Source: a virus. Taken from it: 39,504 bases of DNA. The stretch is from the IMG/VR virus record IMGVR_UViG_3300036835_000512, positions 1 to 39,504 of that record; one strand, written 5' to 3'. The translations under genes were made by a program, and so were the position numbers. The notes beneath the pieces were generated by a model. That model worked only from the letters and a program-made list of their open reading frames with translations, was not told where the DNA came from and searched no databases. Shown piece after piece: positions 8,369 to 16,747 of this stretch (positions are counted from its first letter, which is position 1; each line of letters opens with the position of its first letter).

Positions 8369-8833
8369 TCAACTCGGGTTCACGTCGATCGACGGCGACT
8401 TGACCGTGATCGAGTCCGACGCCGAGATCTCGAGCGTGTCGCCCGTCATCTGGACGTGCGAGGCGTCGAAGACGAGGGTGTCGCACGTGACGGTGATCTG
8501 CTGGTGGCGCCCCAGCACGATCTTCGCGCCCTCGTCGGTGTAGAGGGCGACGTCGCCGTTCTCGAGGCCCGTCAGGCGGTAGCGCCGGTCGTCGACGGCG
8601 AGGACGATGCCGTGATCCCGGCCGCCACCGAGGAAGACCACAAGCGCCTCGGCGCCTGCGAGCGGGACGGACGTAAAGCCGTACTGCTGGAACCGCTCGA
8701 CGTTGTCCTTCGTCTCGTCGGCGAGCAGCTCGACCTGGACCTGCTGGAGCTTTTTCTGATCGTCGACGAGCGCCATGCGGCCGCGCGTGGTGCCCATCGC
8801 GATCCGCCGCGACAGTTCGGTCTCGCGGCTCAT
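8369..8833 (-). CDS. Mu gp45-like baseplate assembly/spike protein
   Basis: A 154-aa protein starting at the ATG at 8833 (MSRETELSRRIAMGTTRGR) in an ATGA overlap with the gp44-like gene. KKLQQVQVELLADETKDNVERFQQYGFTSVP and AEALVVFLGGGRDHGIVLAV define the OB-fold part of the Mu gp45 family. The second half (LYTDEGAKIVLGRHQQITVTC, DSITVKSPSIDVNPS) is the repetitive beta-strand spike. This protein punctures the outer membrane and carries the PAAR tip encoded next to it. Confidence 0.93.
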   Translation of the reverse strand: MSRETELSRRIAMGTTRGRMALVDDQKKLQQVQVELLADETKDNVERFQQYGFTSVPLAGAEALVVFLGGGRDHGIVLAVDDRRYRLTGLENGDVALYTDEGAKIVLGRHQQITVTCDTLVFDASHVQMTGDTLEISASDSITVKSPSIDVNPS

Positions 8834-10119
8834 AGGAAGATCCCCCCCGCGCTCGAGATGACGCTCGCGATCGAGCCGCCGCTCCAGAGGTCCGCGCCGC
8901 CACCGGGCGCCGTGCCGCTGGCGGACTGCGCCCCCGGCACCGGCTCGCCGTCCGCCGCGTAGGCGTCCGGCAGCGTCAGCTCGAGCCGCGTCGTCGAGCC
9001 GCTCGCGTCCTTCCGGAACTCGACCGCGCAGACGAGGAGCACGCGGTTGATCCCGAGGTATGGCGCGACGACCGGCACCAGGAGGTTGACGTCCCAGAGG
9101 GGCCCCGCGGGCAGTTGGCGCCAGCCGTCGACGATGACCGACGCGCGGGTGGCGTAGCCGGCGCGCCGCCGCGCCTCCCACGCCGCGCGCTGCTGGCACT
9201 GCGCGTCGTCGGCCTGCGTCTCGGCCGTCAGGAGCCACGGCTTGTAGCGGCCGACGAACGTGTCGACGACGGCCCCGATGCACGCACGCACGGTGTCGCC
9301 GGCCGCGCTCTGGCCGCCGCCACCAGCACCGCCAGCCGCAGCCGACCCATCGACGCGATCGTCCGTATTCGCTCGCTGTCCCTTGACGACGTACTGCGAG
9401 AATCGCTGCGAGGCATCGAGGTCCGCGCTGGCGGCGAGGATGTTGTCGCCCTGGATGAGGGCGGTGACGGCGACCCCGCTGCCGACGCCGGTGAGGGCGA
9501 GGTTGCCGGCGGCGTCGTCCGTAATGAGCAGTCCCTGCACCCGCGCGAGCCGCTCGAGGAGCGCATAGCACGTCTCTCCCTGCTGGACCTGGACGTCGTG
9601 GAGCGCCGGCATCGGCCCGACGAAGTCCGGCGCGGGCCGCGGGCCCTCGACCGGCGTGGTCGCCGCCAGCGGCGGCATCGGCCCGATGAAGCCGGGATAG
9701 GGCCGCGGGCCCTCGACGGCCAGGCCGGCCTTCGTGGTGATCGTGATGCCGAACGGCTGCGCGAGGCGCGCCGCGATCTCGCCGAGCGACAGCTGTTTGA
9801 ACTGCCCGCCCGGCACGAGGGCGGCGCCGTCGACGAAGTCGGCGGTCCGCGAGCGGCCGCGAATCTCGACGCCGTGGGAGTTGGCATCGAACCGCGGCGC
9901 GTACGTGTCGATGTATCCCGTGATGACCAGTTCGCCGTCCAGCAAGATGGCGCACGGCGCACCGGGCCGCAGGACCCACGGCTCGAGCGGGAACCCGGTC
10001 GTCCGCTCGGAGACCGAACAGGAAAACGATGCCGACGCCTGCTCCAGGCCGCGCACGACGGAGATGGCGTGCCAGCCCTCGTACTCGATGCCACCGATGC
10101 GGAGCGTGACCCGTCCCAT
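8830..10119 (-). CDS. Mu gp44-like baseplate hub protein with internal duplication
   Basis: A 429-aa protein. The N-terminus MGRVTLRIGGIEYEGWHAISVVRGLEQASASFSCSVSER and LDGELVITGYIDTYAPRFDANSH match the Mu gp44/gpP hub family (T4 gp27-like). DVQVQQGETCYALLERLARVQGLLI and SQYVVKGQRANTDD are also typical. The family hub domain is interrupted near residues 135-175 by a tandem duplication, VEGPRPYPGFIGPMPPL then VEGPRPAPDFVGPMPAL. A Gly/Ala-rich linker (SAAAGGAGGGGQSAAG) lies near residue 265. Its ATG abuts the stop of the gp43-like gene. Confidence 0.9.
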   Translation of the reverse strand: MGRVTLRIGGIEYEGWHAISVVRGLEQASASFSCSVSERTTGFPLEPWVLRPGAPCAILLDGELVITGYIDTYAPRFDANSHGVEIRGRSRTADFVDGAALVPGGQFKQLSLGEIAARLAQPFGITITTKAGLAVEGPRPYPGFIGPMPPLAATTPVEGPRPAPDFVGPMPALHDVQVQQGETCYALLERLARVQGLLITDDAAGNLALTGVGSGVAVTALIQGDNILAASADLDASQRFSQYVVKGQRANTDDRVDGSAAAGGAGGGGQSAAGDTVRACIGAVVDTFVGRYKPWLLTAETQADDAQCQQRAAWEARRRAGYATRASVIVDGWRQLPAGPLWDVNLLVPVVAPYLGINRVLLVCAVEFRKDASGSTTRLELTLPDAYAADGEPVPGAQSASGTAPGGGADLWSGGSIASVISSAGGIFL

Positions 10120-11370
10120 CTAGCCGCTCGCGACAAGGCCCGTCTCGGGGAGGAAGCCGGGATGCACGGCGCCCGTGCGTGCCACCAGCTCCTGGTCCCG
10201 GCTCGGGTCCTGGTAGAGCCGCTGCGCGAGCGTCAAGCTCGGCCGCGGGAAGTGCGTCACGTAGCCGCGCAGCGGCCGCAGCGTCGTGCCGCGCATGCGG
10301 AGCTCCTCGATCGCCTGCGTGCGGACCTCGTCAACGGCGACGAACACGGCGTCGGTGGCGAGCGGCAAGATGCGGTCGCAGAGGTCGACGACCCGCGTGC
10401 GGACCGCGACCAGGTCCTCGTAGACCTGGAGCGGCACCGTCGAGACCGGGCCCGGCAGCGCGGCCGCGGCGGCCTGCTGGACAAGCGCCGTCAAGCACGT
10501 GGCGTTCTCGGCCTGCTGCTGGCGGCCGGCGGTGGCCGTGGTCGGCGGCGGCGGGAAGGTGACGAGCGTCAGCGCGTCGAGGCCGTCGAGCGCCGCGCTC
10601 GGGAGCACGCTGTTCGCGAACGCCGCCACGGCGTCGAGGACGACCTGCGCGATCGTGTCCGCTGGCACGCTGGCGGGATCGAGCACCGCGAGCGCCAGGA
10701 TGCGGCGGCGCGCCTCGAGCGGCAGCGGCTCGGGCAGCTGGACGGTCGGCCCGCGGAGGCCCTCCAAGATGGCGGCCAGCTGCACGAGGTCCGCGATCGC
10801 CGCGGCGGCGACGTAGTCCTGGAAGCCGGCGACGCGGAACGTGGTGCCGGCGAAGGCCGTGATCGCGGCCTCGGCCAGCACGCTCGCTGCCGCAAGGACG
10901 GCGGCCCCGGCGGCGCGCCGGGCGCTCGGCAGGCCGGCGGTGCCCGGCTCGGCGAACGCCAGCTGGAAGCGGCAGATGCCGCCCTCCGCGTCCCGCTCGG
11001 TGTACCGGCAATCCGTACACACGACCTGGAGCTCGCCGAGGTAGGGATGGACGAGCTTGCCCGTCCCGCGCTGCTCGCACGCCTCGATCAGGCGGTCCCG
11101 GGCGCCCATGTAGCCGGCGCCGAGCACGTAGCCGGTCACCGCCCACGTCCGCTGCGAGCGGCCGAGGTCCTCGGCCCACGGCGTGTCGCGTTGCGGGTAC
11201 TCGTGCATCTCGTAGCGCCGGCCGACCTGCGCGGACGCCTCGTCGACGTAGAACGGCACGCCGCGCCAGCTGGCCGGCCGGAGCCGGTCCCGCCACGACC
11301 GCGGGTCGCCGGCCCGGCGGCGCCGGCGCCGCTGCGGGGGATCGGTCTCGAAATGCCCGACGCGTGCCAT
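10120..11370 (-). CDS. Mu gp43/N-like DNA circularisation family tail protein
   Basis: A 416-aa protein starting at the ATG at 11370, four bases after the tape-measure stop. SWRDRLRPASWRGVPFYVDEASAQVGRR, YPQRDTPWAEDLGRSQRTWAVTGYVLG and RGTGKLVHPYLGELQVVC form the DNA_circ_N domain (Mu N/gp43). Despite the historical name, in Mu-like tails this is a baseplate hub or connector protein. The long middle is Ala-rich and helical. The C-terminus has RQLYQD-like helices (LTLAQRLYQDPSRDQELVARTG). It sits between tape measure and gp44 exactly as in Mu. Confidence 0.92.
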   Translation of the reverse strand: MARVGHFETDPPQRRRRRRAGDPRSWRDRLRPASWRGVPFYVDEASAQVGRRYEMHEYPQRDTPWAEDLGRSQRTWAVTGYVLGAGYMGARDRLIEACEQRGTGKLVHPYLGELQVVCTDCRYTERDAEGGICRFQLAFAEPGTAGLPSARRAAGAAVLAAASVLAEAAITAFAGTTFRVAGFQDYVAAAAIADLVQLAAILEGLRGPTVQLPEPLPLEARRRILALAVLDPASVPADTIAQVVLDAVAAFANSVLPSAALDGLDALTLVTFPPPPTTATAGRQQQAENATCLTALVQQAAAAALPGPVSTVPLQVYEDLVAVRTRVVDLCDRILPLATDAVFVAVDEVRTQAIEELRMRGTTLRPLRGYVTHFPRPSLTLAQRLYQDPSRDQELVARTGAVHPGFLPETGLVASG

Positions 11371-11374
11371 CGGG

Positions 11375-12850
11375 CTACGGCGCGGCGGGCGCGTAGGGCC
11401 CGCGGTACTCCGGCACGCTCCACGGCATCGATTGCCCGACGTCGGCCGTGACGCCCTGACCCGTGGTCGTCGCGCTGACGCGCTGGCCGGGCGGCGCATT
11501 GCGGTTGTCGATGATCACGTTCACGGTGCCGGTCGCGGGCCCGACGATCGGGCCGCCGCGGGCCCCGGCGAGGTCCTCGGGCGTGAGCGGCCCGCCGCCC
11601 GGCGACGTCACCGCGCCGCCGGCCTGGGACTCCTTCCGGCCAGCGAACCACTCCGGCATCTCGATCGGCTTGTGGAGCCACTCCCAGCCGGCCTTGATCG
11701 CCTGGATATCGTCGTTGGTGCTCTTGACGACGGCGTCGAGCTTCTCGAAGACCGTGATCAGGCCCTCGACACCCGTCTTGAAGCCCGCGCCGATTCCTTC
11801 GCGGTTCGCTTGGACGAACTTGGTCAGCTCCTCGAGCGCGGGCGTGACCGCCGGCAGGAGCGCCGCGCCGATCGTCTCCCGGGTTGCTTGCCACGAGGCC
11901 CGGAACTGCGTGAGCGCTTTGTCGTACGCCTGCGCCGCCTTGATCTGCGCGTCGCTGATCTCGCCGATCGCCTTCGACGCGTCCTCGGCGTTCTTGAGCG
12001 CCTCCGGCCCCTGCATGAGCAGCGGCAGCGTGGTCTTCCACGTCTGGGCGAAGAGGTCATAGGCGACCTTCGCGCGCTCGGCCGGGTCAGCGATGCCCTG
12101 GAGGCCCGCGGCGATTTCCGGCAGCACCTCGGCCACGGTGCGGATCCGGCCGGTATCCGTGTCCCGCAGCGAGATGTTCAGCTTGGCGAATGCCTCGCCG
12201 GCGCGGTCGTACCCTTTGGCGCCCTCCACCACGCCGCCGATGACGCGGTTCAGGTTCGCCAAGCTCGACGCCACGCGATCGACCGGCGCGCCGCCCTCCC
12301 GGGCCCACTCCTGCAACCGCTGCAGCTGCTGGACCGTGATGCCGATGTTCGCCGCTTGCGGGACGAGCTTGTTGACCGCGGCGACGAGGTCGTTCATGCC
12401 GCCGACCGCGAGGTCGATGGCGGTGCCGATCCCGGCGCCGGCGACGAAGAGGCTCCCGAAGTTCGTGAAGACCGACGCGATGCCGCTGCCGACGCGGGAC
12501 GCGATCGAGTAGACTGCCTCGAACGCGCCGCCGAGCCGCTCCTTGATGCCGGTGCCGATCTCGCCGAGCTTGTCGCGCAGCCGCTCGTAGACGCCGACGA
12601 CCTTGGTCGCCTGGATGGCGGCCGGCCCGGCGATCTCCGGCATCACGTCCTCGCCGCGCACCGGGAGGTTGAAGATGTTGCCCGGCACGTTCTTCAGCAT
12701 CTCGGCCATCGACGTCGGGACCGTGTCGTTGATCTGCTTCTGCGCGGTGGCGATCCCGTCGAGCGCCTTCGTGATCTGCTCGATCTGCGGCGTCGCCTTG
12801 TCGACGACGGAGACGACCGCCGTCACGCTCGTGGTTACGTCGCCCGGCAT
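11375..12850 (-). CDS. tail tape measure protein
   Basis: A 491-aa protein. The N-terminus VVSVVDKATPQIEQITKALDGIATAQKQIND resembles many tape measures. It has long amphipathic helices, a hydrophobic Gly/Ala segment around residues 125-155 (GSLFVAGAGIGTAIDLAVGG) and repeated helical blocks (AERAKVAYDLFAQTWKTTL, KFVQANREGIGAGFKTGVEG). The length would measure a tail of roughly 70 nm, using the usual 1.5 A per residue; this is an estimate. It follows the assembly chaperone gene, as in nearly all long-tailed phages, with the ATG three bases past the frameshifted product's stop. Confidence 0.92.
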   Translation of the reverse strand: MPGDVTTSVTAVVSVVDKATPQIEQITKALDGIATAQKQINDTVPTSMAEMLKNVPGNIFNLPVRGEDVMPEIAGPAAIQATKVVGVYERLRDKLGEIGTGIKERLGGAFEAVYSIASRVGSGIASVFTNFGSLFVAGAGIGTAIDLAVGGMNDLVAAVNKLVPQAANIGITVQQLQRLQEWAREGGAPVDRVASSLANLNRVIGGVVEGAKGYDRAGEAFAKLNISLRDTDTGRIRTVAEVLPEIAAGLQGIADPAERAKVAYDLFAQTWKTTLPLLMQGPEALKNAEDASKAIGEISDAQIKAAQAYDKALTQFRASWQATRETIGAALLPAVTPALEELTKFVQANREGIGAGFKTGVEGLITVFEKLDAVVKSTNDDIQAIKAGWEWLHKPIEMPEWFAGRKESQAGGAVTSPGGGPLTPEDLAGARGGPIVGPATGTVNVIIDNRNAPPGQRVSATTTGQGVTADVGQSMPWSVPEYRGPYAPAAP

Positions 12851-12853
12851 GGG

Positions 12854-13018
12854 TCACTCGTGCGCCGCGCGGAGCGCGCCCGCGATGCGCGCGGCCTGCC
12901 GCTCCCACTCGAGGAGCTCCGGGAGCGGCAGTGCGAGCACCGTGGACGGCGCGCAGTGAAAGAACCACGCGACGTCAAAGGCGCGCCTCACGACGTCAGG
13001 TCCGGCTGTACGAAAAAA
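12854..13018 (-). CDS. C-terminal extension of tail assembly chaperone (-1 frameshift product)
   Basis: This frame is open from the slippery site to the TGA at 12854-12856. It reads RTAGPDVVRRAFDVAWFFHCAPSTVLALPLPELLEWERQAARIAGALRAAHE. Joined to the first 110 residues of the upstream chaperone it gives a protein of 162 aa, the gp41/gp41' or gpG/gpGT arrangement conserved in long-tailed phages. A GTG at 12991 overlaps the upstream TGA and could in principle start it separately, but the tail-phage precedent and the perfect heptamer favour frameshifting. In such phages the longer form binds the tape measure during assembly and is not found in virions. Confidence 0.8.
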   Translation of the reverse strand, partial: FFRTAGPDVVRRAFDVAWFFHCAPSTVLALPLPELLEWERQAARIAGALRAAHE

Positions 13019-13341
13019 GGGGCGATCGCGTTGAGCGCCGCGATGAAGTCGCCGGGGTCGAGCCGGAGCACGCTCGAGCGCGGGATGCCGGCGAGGAGCC
13101 CGACCCAGTACGCCGCGGCCTCCGTGTCGATGCCGCCGGACCGGAACGGCAGGTCGTGGCCCAGCAGCTCCTTCGTGCTGAACGGGCGCAGGGTGAGCGT
13201 GGTGCGCGTCTCGCCGTGCGCCTCGATCGGGAAGCGCAGCGCGACTGTGACCGCCTCACGCGCCGGCGCCGGGGCGGCGGGGGGTTGCGCCGCCTCGGCC
13301 AGCGCGTCCGATTTCTCCACCACGCGCAGCGCCTCCGTCAT
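12988..13341 (-). CDS. tail assembly chaperone (Mu gp41-like), short form
   Basis: A 117-aa protein starting at the ATG at 13341 in an ATGA overlap with the tail tube gene. TVALRFPIEAHGETRTTLTLRPFSTKELLG and SVLRLDPGDFIAALNAIAPFF match the small acidic tail assembly protein family found between tube and tape measure. An Ala/Pro-rich leader occupies residues 10-30. The slippery site falls at codons 109-110, close to the 3' end, as is usual. The short and long forms together would keep the tape measure soluble and recruit tube subunits. Confidence 0.88.
   Translation of the reverse strand: MTEALRVVEKSDALAEAAQPPAAPAPAREAVTVALRFPIEAHGETRTTLTLRPFSTKELLGHDLPFRSGGIDTEAAAYWVGLLAGIPRSSVLRLDPGDFIAALNAIAPFFVQPDLTS
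13012..13018 (-). promoter_or_regulatory. programmed -1 frameshift slippery heptamer
   Basis: In the chaperone reading frame the mRNA reads ...GCC CCT TTT TTC GTA..., which contains T TTT TTC in the exact X XXY YYZ register. Both tRNAs can re-pair after slipping back one base. The -1 frame downstream is open, and the 0 frame ends eight codons later at 12988. Confidence 0.82.
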
Positions 13342-13706
13342 TCGACCATCTCCTCACACGCCATGCCGACCCACGTGACCTCGAACGAGCCCTCGGCCGT
13401 GTTGATCTGGCGTGCCGTCGTCGTGAAGGCGTTCCGCAGCACGTAGGTCTTCCCGTTCAACTCCTCCGCGGTCACGGTCACGTCGGTCATGTTCTCGAAC
13501 TGCGCGATCGAGAGGCCCGCGCGGTCCGTGAGGGTCGCCTTGATCGACGGCGCGTGCGGCGTCTCGGTGTAGCCGTGCATCCCGTCCTGGCCGATGACCT
13601 CCTTCCGCTCGTAGCGGTCCGGCGAGATCATGAGATCGCCGCGGAGCAGGTACTGCTCGCCGTTCACCTTGAGATACGCGATGCCGCCGACGACGTAGGC
13701 CGCCAT
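13338..13706 (-). CDS. phage tail tube protein (Mu gpM-like)
   Basis: A 122-aa protein with a strong AAGGAGG site upstream of its ATG. VGGIAYLKVNGEQYLLRGDLMISPDRYERKEVIGQDGMHGYTETP and PSIKATLTDRAG are signatures of the Mu-like Tail_tube family. VTVTAEELNGKTYVLRNAFTT and EGSFEVTWVGMACEE complete the beta barrel. It polymerises inside the sheath. The gene is 12 bases downstream of the sheath stop. Confidence 0.94.
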   Translation of the reverse strand: MAAYVVGGIAYLKVNGEQYLLRGDLMISPDRYERKEVIGQDGMHGYTETPHAPSIKATLTDRAGLSIAQFENMTDVTVTAEELNGKTYVLRNAFTTTARQINTAEGSFEVTWVGMACEEMVE

Positions 13707-13718
13707 CGTGGTCCCTCC

Positions 13719-15236
13719 TTACGCCGCCACCGAGGTGGTCGCCTGCGGCGAGTACTGGAGCCGGAACTGCACCAGCATCGCGAAGATGCGCAGCTGGTTC
13801 ACGAGGTCCGGCGGGAGCAGCACGTTCACGCGGTTCGGGTCGACCGCGTCCCGCTCCACGATCAGGAACTGCTTGAAGGCGTCCATGTTCTCGACGATGC
13901 CCTGCTCCTCGAGCGCCGAGTACTGCGCGATCAGCTCGGCCTTGATGATCTTCGGCGTGACGATCGCCTGGCCGGCACCGAACCGCGTGCCGTCGTTGGC
14001 GAGCTTGTGGCGCGGGAACTTGGTCAGGATGGCGTTCCGCAGCGTGCGGACGATGTACTGGAGCGTCGCCGGCGTCTGGACGTCGAGCCACGACGGGTCG
14101 CCCTGGCCGTAGGCGTTCCGCTGGTAGGTCGTGATCGACCGCTCGATATGCACGCTGTCGTCGACCGACGCGTTCAGCGTGGCGACGCCGTGGAAGAGGC
14201 AGGACTGGCGGTCGCCGACCGTGAACCGCGACCCGCGGGGCGCGATCACGATGCCGATCAGCGGCAGCGTCTGGAGCGGCCGCGCCGGGTCGGCCCGGAG
14301 GCCCACCGCGGCCTCAGCAGTCAGCGCCGCCGCCACGCGCCAGGCCGGGGACGGCGAGCCGCTCGGGTAGCCCATCAGCGTCGTGTGCGGGTCGTTCCGC
14401 GTGGTGCCGTAGTCGACCAGGTCCTGGAGGTCGCCGGCCTGCGCCGTGAAGGCGTGGCCGTAGAGCTGCACCGACCAGGCCCAGCGGCCGGCGGCGTCGT
14501 TCATGGCGTCCTCGATGGCGTCGAGGGTGGCGGCGTCCGACCAGCCGACGCCGATGTAGTCGTACTCGGCGTCCGCGAGCGCCGCCAGGCTCGCCACGAC
14601 GTCGGGCACGCCGGCCCCGCCCGTGAAGGCCGTGGCCGTGACGGTCAGGCCGGCGGGCGTGTACTCGCCGCCGCGGATGCCGCGCAGGTTCACGCCGAGC
14701 GCGAGGGTGTCGGCGATCTCGCCTTCGGTCTTCGTCGTCAGCGTCACCACGCCCGCCGCGGGCGTCGCGGTGACGGCGGCAAACGGGTCGGCCGTGACGG
14801 CGTCGGCGAGGGCCTGGCCGAGCGTCGTCGCCGTGCTGGTGCTCGAGACCGGGAGCGCGTAGCGGGCGGCGCCGACGTAGATCGCAACCGTGCTGGACGC
14901 CGTCGGCGTGCCGGCAAACGTGACCGTTGCCGTCGCCGCCGCGCCGCCGGCGGGCGCCGCCGCGGCCACGCACCAGAGCTCGCCCGTCGGGTCGTTCAGG
15001 CGGTACGTCGCGACCATGTCGTAGAGCATCGAGCCGCCGCCGAAGAGCGCCGCGGCCTGGTCGGGGCCGGAGACCAGGACCGGCGTCTCGGTGGGGGCCG
15101 GCGCCGCGGCGAGCTTCGCGCCGATCAGGCAGGCCGGCGACGCGGTGGCCAGGTAGCCGGCGGCCGTCGCATCAAACTCGGCCCAGAAGAGCGGGACGCG
15201 CAGGTTCGGTGGGATGCGGTTGAAGTCGACAGGCAT
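13719..15236 (-). CDS. contractile tail sheath protein (Mu gpL-like)
   Basis: A 505-aa protein. The N-terminus FNRIPPNLRVPLFWAEFDATAAG, followed by SGPDQAAALFGGGSMLYDMVATYR and LWCVAAA, is characteristic of Mu gpL-type sheaths. The variable protruding domain lies around residues 100-200. The conserved C-terminal domain includes HIERSITTYQRNAYGQGDPSWLDVQTPATLQYIVRTLRNAILTKFPRHKLANDG. This gene shows directly that the phage has a contractile tail. It begins right at the end of the tail-terminator-like gene. Confidence 0.96.
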   Translation of the reverse strand: MPVDFNRIPPNLRVPLFWAEFDATAAGYLATASPACLIGAKLAAAPAPTETPVLVSGPDQAAALFGGGSMLYDMVATYRLNDPTGELWCVAAAAPAGGAAATATVTFAGTPTASSTVAIYVGAARYALPVSSTSTATTLGQALADAVTADPFAAVTATPAAGVVTLTTKTEGEIADTLALGVNLRGIRGGEYTPAGLTVTATAFTGGAGVPDVVASLAALADAEYDYIGVGWSDAATLDAIEDAMNDAAGRWAWSVQLYGHAFTAQAGDLQDLVDYGTTRNDPHTTLMGYPSGSPSPAWRVAAALTAEAAVGLRADPARPLQTLPLIGIVIAPRGSRFTVGDRQSCLFHGVATLNASVDDSVHIERSITTYQRNAYGQGDPSWLDVQTPATLQYIVRTLRNAILTKFPRHKLANDGTRFGAGQAIVTPKIIKAELIAQYSALEEQGIVENMDAFKQFLIVERDAVDPNRVNVLLPPDLVNQLRIFAMLVQFRLQYSPQATTSVAA

Positions 15237-15237
15237 C

Positions 15238-15954
15238 TCAGCGGCCCTCCTCGGCGGTGCCGTTGACCGCGTCCGGCGGCCAGAGCGGCGGATCGCCCGG
15301 CCCCGGCACCACGAAGTGCACTTCCACGCGGCCGTCCGGCCCCGGATAGCCGCCGGGATAGCCGTCCGGCGGCGTGGTCGGATGCCCGGTCGTGTTCGGG
15401 TCCGCGGCGGGATCGATCACGTCCACGTTGAACCAGAGGCCGAGCAGGTTGTCGGTGATGAGCGGCTCCGCGATGCACGTGTAGTTGAGCGTCGCGGTCA
15501 GCGTGGCGCCCGCCGTGCGCCGGTCCGACTCGTCGACCCGCGCGAGGTCGTAGCGGCGGTCGAAGCGCTCGAGCCCTTCGATCTTCCAGGCGCGGTCTGT
15601 CAGGAACGACTGCGCGAGCGCGACGGAGATCTGCGCGCAGAGCTCGTCGAGCGGCGTGGCGGTGTCGATCCGCTGGCGCGCGTCGGCGTCGAGCGTCTCG
15701 TCGGTCACGACCTCCACCAGGGCCTCGATCGTCAAATCGAGCGATTGCCGCAGCTGGATCGCCGTCATGTTGCCCATGCCCATCGGCGCGCCGCGCTCCG
15801 TCAGCGTGTAGACGCCGATCGCCGGCAAGGGCCGGTCCCGCCGCCACGGCATGATCGGCGTCGGGTAGACGCGGTCCGCGGCGTCGGTGGCACCGAGCAG
15901 CGTTTGCACCGCCAAGTCGCGGAGCACGCGGCTATGGAGGACGACGGTGGCCAT
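15238..15954 (-). CDS. tail terminator/completion-like protein
   Basis: A 238-aa protein. VLHSRVLRDLAVQTLLGATDAADRVYPTPIMPWRRDRPLPAIGVYT, and later ATLTATLNYTC, resemble tail terminator (minor tail U-like) folds that cap the tube and meet the head. The C-terminal 60 residues are Pro/Gly/Asp-rich (TPPDGYPGGYPGPDGRVEV). The position just upstream of the sheath gene is where Mu gp37/38-type proteins lie. The exact family is uncertain. The stop overlaps the region just before the sheath ATG by two bases of spacing. Confidence 0.65.
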   Translation of the reverse strand: MATVVLHSRVLRDLAVQTLLGATDAADRVYPTPIMPWRRDRPLPAIGVYTLTERGAPMGMGNMTAIQLRQSLDLTIEALVEVVTDETLDADARQRIDTATPLDELCAQISVALAQSFLTDRAWKIEGLERFDRRYDLARVDESDRRTAGATLTATLNYTCIAEPLITDNLLGLWFNVDVIDPAADPNTTGHPTTPPDGYPGGYPGPDGRVEVHFVVPGPGDPPLWPPDAVNGTAEEGR

Positions 15955-15958
15955 CGTC

Positions 15959-16405
15959 TCAGGGCGGCGACATGGCCGCCGACCGCCAGCGCGTCAGCAG
16001 CTCGGTGACCGGCACCGGCTCCGGGATCGGCGCGCCGTCGTCGATGGGCGGGAGCGGTGCCGTGGTGCCGCCCGGCCCGATGCGGAAGATCCGGCAGAAG
16101 ACGTGCCCGCCGCCGTCCTGCTCGACGTCCACGACCTCCCAGCGGGCGGCCCGCGCCTCGATCTGCAATCCTTGCGACGGGACCTCGGCGTCGGGGAGCT
16201 CGAGCACGCGGAACGCGATCGTCGTGGCCTGGTTCGAGAGGCCCTGCACGGTGCCGAGCGGGGCGTTGGCCGCGGGCGTCTCCCAGATGCCGCGCACGAG
16301 GTAGCCGGCCGGGTCCTTCCCGACCGGGTAGACGATGACCGGCTCCGCGAACGCCCACTGGCAGCGTTCGAGGAGCCGGTCCTGATGGTTCCAAAATCCG
16401 AGCAT
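15959..16405 (-). CDS. head-tail joining protein, putative
   Basis: A 148-aa protein. MLGFWNHQDRLLERCQWAFAEPVIVYP with TIAFRVLELPDAEVPSQGLQIEARAARWEVVDVEQDGGGHVFCRIFRI resembles head-closure proteins of the FII-like beta-barrel type, in which a short helix precedes a beta barrel. It lies between the DUF2190 capsid-associated protein and the tail terminator, the usual site of head completion proteins. The assignment rests on context and fold-like pattern and not on a clear signature. Confidence 0.55.
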   Translation of the reverse strand: MLGFWNHQDRLLERCQWAFAEPVIVYPVGKDPAGYLVRGIWETPAANAPLGTVQGLSNQATTIAFRVLELPDAEVPSQGLQIEARAARWEVVDVEQDGGGHVFCRIFRIGPGGTTAPLPPIDDGAPIPEPVPVTELLTRWRSAAMSPP

Positions 16406-16411
16406 CGCTCC

Positions 16412-16738
16412 CTAGGCGGCGCTCGGGACGAGCTTGACCATCGCGCGCGTGGCGTCGTCCGGATCGGGCCCGTAGACGTAGCCGACCGTCGTCCCGGCGC
16501 CGGAGATGATCGTCTGCGCCGTGGCGTCGAAGACGGCGGCGGCGCCCACGGCCGGCGAGTAGCCGCCCGCCTTCTTGAGCGAGACGCCGCCTTCGACCAT
16601 CCCCTCGAACGTCGTGCCGCTCTTCGCGGCGTTCGTGCAGATGGCGAAAATCTTGCCGATGAAGACGCCCTCGCCGCTCGCGAGGTCCTTGGGCGCCGTG
16701 AGCGGGATGACGTTTGCCGGCTGGACGAAATTGATCAT
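16412..16738 (-). CDS. DUF2190-family capsid-associated protein
   Basis: A 108-aa protein with a near-perfect AGGAGG ribosome site. MINFVQPANVIPLTAPKDLASGEGVFIGKIFAICTNAAKSGTTFEGMVEGGVSLKKAGG is the DUF2190 pattern of a small beta-rich protein encoded next to major capsid genes, thought to decorate or stabilise capsids. The C-terminus keeps the family ending (GYVYGPDPDDATRAMVKLV). It follows the capsid gene by nine bases. A decoration role is inferred from the family's neighbours. Confidence 0.82.
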   Translation of the reverse strand: MINFVQPANVIPLTAPKDLASGEGVFIGKIFAICTNAAKSGTTFEGMVEGGVSLKKAGGYSPAVGAAAVFDATAQTIISGAGTTVGYVYGPDPDDATRAMVKLVPSAA

Positions 16739-16747
16739 GGGTCCCTC

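Noticed and set aside
9115-11451. Long plus-strand open frame of 778 codons
   Set aside because: It lies antisense to well-identified Mu-like baseplate genes and is Arg/Ala/Gly-rich with no domain, a common shadow in GC-rich DNA.
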